Below the pieces are notes generated by a model, which had not been told where the DNA came from, searched no databases, and saw only the letters and a program-made list of their open reading frames with translations. 64,000 nucleotides of DNA from Alphaproteobacteria bacterium. GTDB taxonomy: Bacteria; Pseudomonadota; Alphaproteobacteria; Rhodobacterales; Rhodobacteraceae. Within the stretch, counting starts at the first letter, position 1; each line of letters opens with the position of its first letter. The stretch covers positions 124,001 to 188,000 of the forward strand of contig JAUHZO010000007.1 of the NCBI GenBank assembly GCA_030425925.1. The letters run 5' to 3'. This document shows positions 62,423 to 64,000 of this stretch, piece after piece. The translations under genes were made by a program, and so were the position numbers.

Positions 62423-63611
62423 GGCGTTTTTCCAGGGTCAGGGCGGCGGTGAAGCTGCAGATCGTGTCGATGGCGGCGGCGAGGCGGTCGTCGGCCACCG
62501 TCAGCGCCACGCGGATATGGCCCGCGGCAGAGGCCCCGAAGCTTTCGCCGGGCATGACCGCGATGTGATGGCTATCCAGCAGGGCTTCGGCGAAGGCGCG
62601 ACCCGAAAGCTGCGCCTTGCGGATGTCGAGCATGAGATACATGGCACCCGCCGAGGGGATCGCGGTGACGAGGTCTTGCCGGGCGAGGATCGACAGCACG
62701 AGGTCGCGGCGGCGGCGGAAGGGGGCGGCGATGTCGGCCTCGAGGTCCGGTCCCTGCGTGAGGGCGAAGAGCGCGGCGGACTGGATGAAGCCCGGCACGC
62801 CGTAGGTGGTGGCGGTGGCGAGGTCGATCAGGGCGGCGATGGCGGTCTTGGGCCCCACGACCCAGCCGATGCGGGAGCCGGTCATGGCGTGGCTTTTCGA
62901 CATCGAGCCGATGACCAGCGTGCGCCCGGCCATGCCGGGCAGGGCGCGCGGCGACAGGTGCGCGCCGTCCCAGAGCTGGGTGTCGTAGACCTCGTCGGAG
63001 ATGAGCCAGAGGTCGTTTGCGGTGCAGGCGGCGGCGATGCCGTCGAGGGTGTCGGCGGGGTAGACGGTGCCGGTGGGATTGTTGGGGGTGTTGATCAGGA
63101 GGCTCTTCGCGCCCGTTTCACGCGCGCGCCTCGCGATGGTTTCGGGATGCGGCAGGAAGGCCTGATCGGCGCGGGTCGTGACGGCGACGGGCACGCCCGA
63201 GGCGGCGCGGATCGTGCCGGGATAGGTGGCGTAGTACGGATCGACATAGAGCGCATGGTCGCCGGGATCGAGGGCCGCCATGTGGGCGGCAAAGAGCGCG
63301 GATTGCCCGCCGGGGGTGATCAGGATGTTGTCGCGCGTGGTGGGCACGCCGGTGCGTTCGGTCACGCGGGTCGCCACGGCGTCGCGCAGGGGGGCGATGC
63401 CGGGGACCGCGGCGTAGCCGGTCTGGCCCGCATGGGCGGCGGCGTGCATCGCGTCGAGGATCGCCGTGTCGGTGCCGATGTCATGCTCGCCGATGGTCAG
63501 TTCGGTTACCGGTGTGCCGGCGGCCTTCATCGCGCGGGCGCGGTAGAACACCTCCCACCCGTCGGAGCCGCCGTCGTTGAGGGTGGTGATGCGGGGGGAC
63601 AGCTGGGGCAT
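62415..63611 (-). CDS. PLP-dependent aminotransferase, class I/II
   Basis: 398 aa fold-type I aminotransferase. Conserved: TPGGQSALFAAHMAALDPGD (PLP-phosphate site), NTPNNPTGTVYP (Asn contacting PLP), DLWLISDEVYDTQLWDG (Asp and Tyr), and the Schiff-base Lys in VIGSMSKSHAMTGSRIGW (about residue 238). It likely moves an amino group between an amino acid and a keto acid; the substrate is not predictable. ATG 63611 gives MPQLSPRITTLNDGG. It is the first gene of a three-gene minus-strand unit. Confidence 0.9.
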   Translation of the reverse strand: MPQLSPRITTLNDGGSDGWEVFYRARAMKAAGTPVTELTIGEHDIGTDTAILDAMHAAAHAGQTGYAAVPGIAPLRDAVATRVTERTGVPTTRDNILITPGGQSALFAAHMAALDPGDHALYVDPYYATYPGTIRAASGVPVAVTTRADQAFLPHPETIARRARETGAKSLLINTPNNPTGTVYPADTLDGIAAACTANDLWLISDEVYDTQLWDGAHLSPRALPGMAGRTLVIGSMSKSHAMTGSRIGWVVGPKTAIAALIDLATATTYGVPGFIQSAALFALTQGPDLEADIAAPFRRRRDLVLSILARQDLVTAIPSAGAMYLMLDIRKAQLSGRAFAEALLDSHHIAVMPGESFGASAAGHIRVALTVADDRLAAAIDTICSFTAALTLEKRHA

Positions 63612-63839
63612 GGCGGGCTCCTTTCGCGTTCGGTGATGCCAGAGGGGCGCAGGCGGGGCAAGCCGCGGACGGTGGGGTTAACGGAGTGCGGCCTGCCCGT
63701 ACGAGCGGTTTGCATTGACTACACGCCTGCCGGTGCAATCTGTTCCCATGCTGGGTGCGGGAGATGCGGCCGTCAGAGCCAAACCCCGTGCGCGGGTGCC
63801 TGGAGGGGGATCCATACAGGCAACAAAGGTATCGAGCAA

Positions 63840-64000
63840 ATGACCACGACCCGGAAAGACACGGTTCTCATCACGGCAGAGATCGAGAAGGACCGGCTGG
63901 AAGCGCAGCGCAGCGAGATCGCAGACACCCTGGCGGACCTGTCCGCCGATCTGCGCGACCTGCGCAAGCGCCTGCGCGGGGGGGAAGCCCGCAAGTCCGG
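63840..64000 (+). CDS. Coiled-coil hypothetical protein, cut by the window edge
   Basis: At least 53 aa, running off the right edge without a stop. MTTTRKDTVLITAEIEKDRL and then DTLADLSADLRDLRKRL form a heptad-like helix. No family can be named from this fragment. The start ATG 63840 follows GGTATCGAGCAA, without a strong ribosome-binding site. Confidence 0.5.
   Translation, partial: MTTTRKDTVLITAEIEKDRLEAQRSEIADTLADLSADLRDLRKRLRGGEARKS

Overview
The window is GC-rich alphaproteobacterial DNA, most likely from a marine Rhodobacteraceae (Roseobacter-group) chromosome. The evidence is the shape of the complex I locus (nuoA-N interrupted by many small ORFs, NuoE with a C-terminal helix-hairpin-helix extension, DUF5337 and DUF5333 genes), the lptF/lptG/lptD/surA/pdxA/rsmA gene order, RNase J downstream of birA-coaX, and dispersed palindromes with the core GGAGGTATTTT...GAAAGATGAAAG. 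No rRNA, tRNA, CRISPR array, insertion sequence or phage gene was recognised.

Layout. 1-1267: AT-richer left edge with a type II toxin-antitoxin pair (Xre/MbcA/ParS-type antitoxin, RES-domain toxin). 1293-11423: leucine/isovalerate catabolism (isovaleryl-CoA dehydrogenase, an acyl-CoA synthetase, both methylcrotonyl-CoA carboxylase subunits) mixed with small secreted proteins, then a glutathione S-transferase, two small membrane proteins and a P-loop kinase-like protein. A perfect palindrome sits in front of the cluster. 11578-36887: a 25-kb NADH:quinone oxidoreductase (complex I) locus carrying nuoA-N in canonical order with 20 extra genes inserted, most joined by ATGA/GTGA stop-start overlaps. 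36974-40169: birA, coaX and rnj (RNase J), ended by a perfect palindrome.

40216-51983 is on the minus strand. Read in transcription order it is lptF, lptG, lptD, surA, pdxA, rsmA (outer-membrane/LPS biogenesis linked to vitamin B6 synthesis and 16S rRNA dimethylation), two paralogous glycosyltransferases, and a DEAD-box helicase with its own strong promoter and structured leader. 52124-54050: leucyl aminopeptidase and DNA polymerase III chi (holC) on the plus strand. 54158-58746: an aspartic protease, a MarC-family protein, a fumarylacetoacetase-family enzyme, a secreted protein and an ABC-F ATPase broken by an in-frame stop. 58885-61125: a DUF2235 hydrolase and nucleoside diphosphate kinase. 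61276-63611 (minus): a frameshifted TfoX C-terminal-domain gene, a PEP-mutase/isocitrate-lyase family enzyme and a PLP aminotransferase. A plus-strand coiled-coil gene runs off the right edge.

How it fits together: Leu/isovalerate catabolism yields reduced electron carriers; NADH is oxidised by complex I. BirA encoded downstream of nuoN can biotinylate MccA. The most unusual content is (i) a helix-hairpin-helix domain in three consecutive proteins inside the nuo operon, (ii) the dense run of uncharacterised secreted, lipoprotein and coiled-coil genes inside that operon, (iii) the helicase leader whose hairpin covers the ribosome-binding region, and (iv) two clean gene disruptions within 4 kb near the right end.
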